A DNA stretch of 7,694 bases from Pelotomaculum sp. UBA1371 (GTDB lineage Bacteria > Bacillota > Desulfotomaculia > Desulfotomaculales > Pelotomaculaceae), in NCBI GenBank assembly GCA_002305915.1, contig DBRJ01000012.1:20700-28393 (forward strand), in the 5' to 3' direction. Of the stretch, positions 5,630 through 7,694 are shown one piece after another; position 1 is the stretch's first letter, and every line of letters begins with the position of its first letter. Made by a program: the position numbers and the translations under genes. Below the pieces are notes generated by a model. It had not been told where the DNA came from. It was given only the letters and a program-made list of their open reading frames with translations, and searched no databases.

Positions 5630-6502
5630 ATGGAGCGACTCTTGATTGTCGCCGCACTTACTGCGGTTATCCACATGATCAATACGCTGATCTATGCGGT
5701 CCGTATTTCCGGAGTGCGCACACAGCGGCTGGCCACAGCTTTATCCCTTTTTAACGTAATTTTTCTTCTGGCCAGCACCGCCAACAGCATCCAGGGCTTC
5801 CTTCTAGCTTCCATTGTGGAGAAAGCCATCAAAGCCGGTCAGGAGCAGGCAGGGATTCCCATGCCTCTGGAACAGCTGGTTTATCACCCTGCTTACCAGG
5901 AACAGCTGGCCCTGCTGGACTACAGGATCCGGCTCGTTATTGGTGCAGCAACCCTGGGAACGGTTCTGGGAGCGCTCCTGATTCCGGCCTTTGTTAATAT
6001 TTTCAATAGAGCCATCTTCATTTTTGAAGAAACCGGTTCTGTTCCCCGGATGCTCAGGATTATGCTTTTTTCTCCGCGCAAAGTATTCAACGCGGCGGGG
6101 CAAGTGAGGATACCCGGCAGAGAAGCCTTTAGGAACCTTTCTTCCCGCAAGGGAGCAATTCCAAAGACGTTCATCATCCTGAACTTTTTTGTAACGGGTA
6201 TATATACCACAGGGGTGCTTTCGGCGCTTTACGCCGGGGCATTGTTCCCCGACTTCCGGGCTGCTGCGGCGACCCTGTCGGCGGTTGTGAACGGAGTAGC
6301 GACAATTCTCTCGGCAACGGTTGTCGATCCCACTGCCGCCGTGATCACCGACCAGGCTCTGAGGGGGGACCGGAGCGAGGAAGATGTCAAACAGATGGCC
6401 ATTTATTTAAGCATATCCAGGTTTTTGGGCACGGGCTTTGCCCAGGTGATCTTCGTCCCTTCGGCCTTGCTGATTAAATTTATGGCCTCGCTGCTTGCTT
6501 GA
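5630..6502 (+). CDS. amj: Lipid II flippase Amj family protein (DUF2837/YdaH)
   Basis: This integral membrane protein resembles Amj (Bacillus subtilis YdaH), which moves lipid-linked peptidoglycan precursors across the cytoplasmic membrane as an alternative to MurJ. It has 290 residues, slightly longer than the Bacillus protein. The family-like N-terminal block runs from TLIYAVRISGVRTQRLATAL (19-38) to ALSLFNVIFLLASTANSIQG (37-56). Hydrophobic segments are near 4-23, 37-60, 102-126, 180-206, 212-232 and 260-288, suggesting about six membrane spans. A polar loop with a charged patch (RGDRSEED, 245-252) precedes the last span. The fold is unrelated in sequence to MurJ/MATE flippases. GGAGGA lies close to ATG 5630. 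A promoter candidate precedes it, and ligA follows after 56 bases. Family identity rests on recognition by eye; the flippase role is known for the Bacillus protein and inferred here. Confidence 0.85.
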   Translation: MERLLIVAALTAVIHMINTLIYAVRISGVRTQRLATALSLFNVIFLLASTANSIQGFLLASIVEKAIKAGQEQAGIPMPLEQLVYHPAYQEQLALLDYRIRLVIGAATLGTVLGALLIPAFVNIFNRAIFIFEETGSVPRMLRIMLFSPRKVFNAAGQVRIPGREAFRNLSSRKGAIPKTFIILNFFVTGIYTTGVLSALYAGALFPDFRAAAATLSAVVNGVATILSATVVDPTAAVITDQALRGDRSEEDVKQMAIYLSISRFLGTGFAQVIFVPSALLIKFMASLLA

Positions 6503-6507
6503 CGGGG

Positions 6508-6527
6508 GCCCTGCAGACCTGCAGGGC
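6508..6527 (+). other. Short-loop hairpin between amj and ligA
   Basis: GCCCTGCAG (6508-6516) and CTGCAGGGC (6519-6527) are perfect 9-base arms separated by two bases. Formed as RNA, it would be a stem of about 8 bp with a 4-base loop, starting five bases after the amj stop. No T run follows, so it is unlikely to terminate transcription fully. It could mark an mRNA 3' end or processing site, or partly uncouple ligA from amj. Confidence 0.5.
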
Positions 6528-6543
6528 TTGGAGAACCAGATTC

Positions 6544-6550
6544 GGAGGTG
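6544..6550 (+). promoter_or_regulatory. Ribosome binding site of ligA
   Basis: GGAGGTG is an excellent match to the 16S rRNA 3' end and lies eight bases before GTG 6559. It fixes this non-ATG codon as the ligA start; the next in-frame ATG (6682) lies inside conserved sequence. Confidence 0.85.
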
Positions 6551-6558
6551 CCTTTACA

Positions 6559-7694
6559 GTGAAATGGGACCTTGCAGGCGCCCGGGAGCGGGCTGAAGTT
6601 CTGCGCAGGGAAATTGAATTACATAATTACCATTATTACGTGCTGGACGAGCCGGTCATTCCGGATTCCCAGTACGACCGGATGGTGCGGGAACTGGAAA
6701 AGCTGGAGGAACAGTTTCCGGAACTGGTCACTCCCTATTCGCCGACTCAAAGGGTCGGGGGGCGGCCCCGGGAAGGTTTTACGACTCTACTCCATCTTTC
6801 ACCGATGCTGAGCCTGGCCAACGCCTTCAGTGAGGGAGAGCTGCGGGATTTTGACCGGCGCGTCAGGCAGGCCCTGCCGGACGAGCACGTTGAATATGTG
6901 GTGGAACCAAAAATTGACGGACTGGCGGTTTCCCTTTATTATGAAAACGGGTATTTTATCCGGGGAGCTACCCGGGGTGACGGTGAAACAGGCGAGGATA
7001 TCACCGGAAACCTGAAAACAATCAGAAGTGTGCCCCTCCGGCTACGTCGCCCCGTACCTGAACTGGAGGTAAGGGGCGAGGCTTATATGTCCAAGGATTC
7101 CTTCGCCCGGCTGAATGAAGCCCGGGAGGAAGCCGGCGAGAGCCTCTTCGCCAACCCCCGCAATGCCGCGGCGGGTACCCTGCGCCAACTGGACCCGAGG
7201 GTTACGGCTTCCCGGCGGCTGGCCCTTTTTGTTTACGGATTAGGGCACAGCAGCGGGATAGCTCCCTCCGGACACAAGGAAGTCCTGGAGCTGCTTAATG
7301 AACTGGGTTTTAAAGTCAACCCGGAGTACAGGGTATTCGAGCAGATGGACGAATTGATTGAATACTGTAGCCGGTGGCAGGCCGGCCGCTTTGATCTTCC
7401 CTATGCCGTGGACGGTCTGGTCATTAAGGTTAACTCGCTCTCCCAGCAGGAGCGGCTGGGTTCCACCATGAAAAGCCCCCGCTGGGCCATAGCCTACAAG
7501 TTTCCCCCCGAACAGGCGGTGACCCGGGTCAAGAATATTTTTGTCCGGGTGGGGCGCACCGGCGTCTTGACGCCCAGCGCGGATTTGGAGCCTGTACGCC
7601 TTGCCGGTACTACTGTGAGCAAGGCAACACTGCATAACGAGGACATGATCAGGGAAAAAGACATCCGCATCGGCGACAGGGTACTGGTGCAGAA
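6559..7694 (+). CDS. ligA: NAD-dependent DNA ligase LigA (5' part, runs off the window)
   Basis: LigA seals nicks in duplex DNA using NAD+ and is the essential replicative ligase of bacteria. The 378 codons present make up over half of the usual roughly 670 residues. Domain Ia has HNYHYYVLDEPVIPDSQYD (22-40). The adenylation domain has the lysine that takes AMP, Lys118, in EPKIDGLA, then ATRGDGETGED (137-147), Glu174 in EVRGEAYM, and FANPRNAAAGTLRQLDP (197-213). Lys290 is in DGLVIKVN and Lys314 in WAIAYKFPPE. The OB fold starts near VGRTGVLTP (335-343). The rest of the OB fold and the zinc finger, helix-hairpin-helix and BRCT domains lie beyond the window. The GTG start has an ideal ribosome binding site. 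The frame has no stops, so the gene looks intact as far as it goes. It is probably co-transcribed with amj. Confidence 0.97.
   Translation, partial: MKWDLAGARERAEVLRREIELHNYHYYVLDEPVIPDSQYDRMVRELEKLEEQFPELVTPYSPTQRVGGRPREGFTTLLHLSPMLSLANAFSEGELRDFDRRVRQALPDEHVEYVVEPKIDGLAVSLYYENGYFIRGATRGDGETGEDITGNLKTIRSVPLRLRRPVPELEVRGEAYMSKDSFARLNEAREEAGESLFANPRNAAAGTLRQLDPRVTASRRLALFVYGLGHSSGIAPSGHKEVLELLNELGFKVNPEYRVFEQMDELIEYCSRWQAGRFDLPYAVDGLVIKVNSLSQQERLGSTMKSPRWAIAYKFPPEQAVTRVKNIFVRVGRTGVLTPSADLEPVRLAGTTVSKATLHNEDMIREKDIRIGDRVLVQ

Noticed and set aside
6572..7015. Plus-strand frames 6572-6811 and 6830-7015
   Set aside because: Both are out of frame with ligA, whose frame from GTG 6559 is open to the window end and holds the ligase motifs.
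7240..7635. Minus-strand 131-codon frame
   Set aside because: Antisense to the conserved nucleotidyltransferase and OB-fold part of ligA; no family resemblance.
1..7694. CRISPR array, transposon ends, tRNA/rRNA, toxin-antitoxin or defence cluster
   Set aside because: No regularly spaced repeats, transposase motifs, RNA gene signatures or defence-type domains were seen; all long genes are housekeeping.

Overview
The window reads as ordinary chromosomal DNA of a moderately GC-rich, low-redundancy Gram-positive (Firmicutes/Clostridia) genome. The evidence is the strong GGAGG-type ribosome binding sites, the mix of GTG and ATG starts, a PcrA-type helicase with a C-terminal Tudor-like domain, an Amj-type lipid II flippase and an NAD-dependent ligase. 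A Desulfotomaculum/Pelotomaculum-like relative is my best guess from general protein flavour. It is an inference that I could not test by search.

Region 1 (1-2973) is the distal part of a histidine biosynthesis operon, in the order hisH-hisA-hisF-hisI, all on the + strand. HisH and HisF form the two-subunit imidazole glycerol phosphate synthase. HisA makes the substrate of that enzyme and HisI works one step before HisA, so the block covers consecutive mid-pathway steps from phosphoribosyl-AMP to imidazole glycerol phosphate. hisH and hisA overlap by 7 bases, hisF follows after a 52-base gap and hisI after an unusual 248-base gap. A hairpin with a short T tail (2952-2973) closes the unit. The first 118 bases contain no recognisable gene end, only degenerate direct repeats and a small inverted repeat.

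Region 2 (2974-5566) is pcrA, an essential superfamily 1 DNA helicase. Its 5' side is a long AT-rich intergenic stretch with a candidate promoter, a PerR/Fur-like dyad, an extra inverted repeat and a possible 31-codon ORF with its own ribosome binding site. Its 3' side ends in a striking 45-base near-perfect palindrome (5522-5566), probably a terminator.

Region 3 (5567-7694) starts with a plausible sigma-A-type promoter, followed by amj (an integral-membrane lipid II flippase) and the first 378 codons of ligA (NAD-dependent DNA ligase), which starts at GTG 6559 and runs off the window. The adjacency of pcrA and ligA is familiar from Bacillus. Here a cell-envelope gene, amj, lies between them.

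I did not find a mobile element, CRISPR array, RNA gene, toxin-antitoxin or defence system, or a convincing undescribed multi-gene system. The items worth a second look are the intergenic structures and the gene order.
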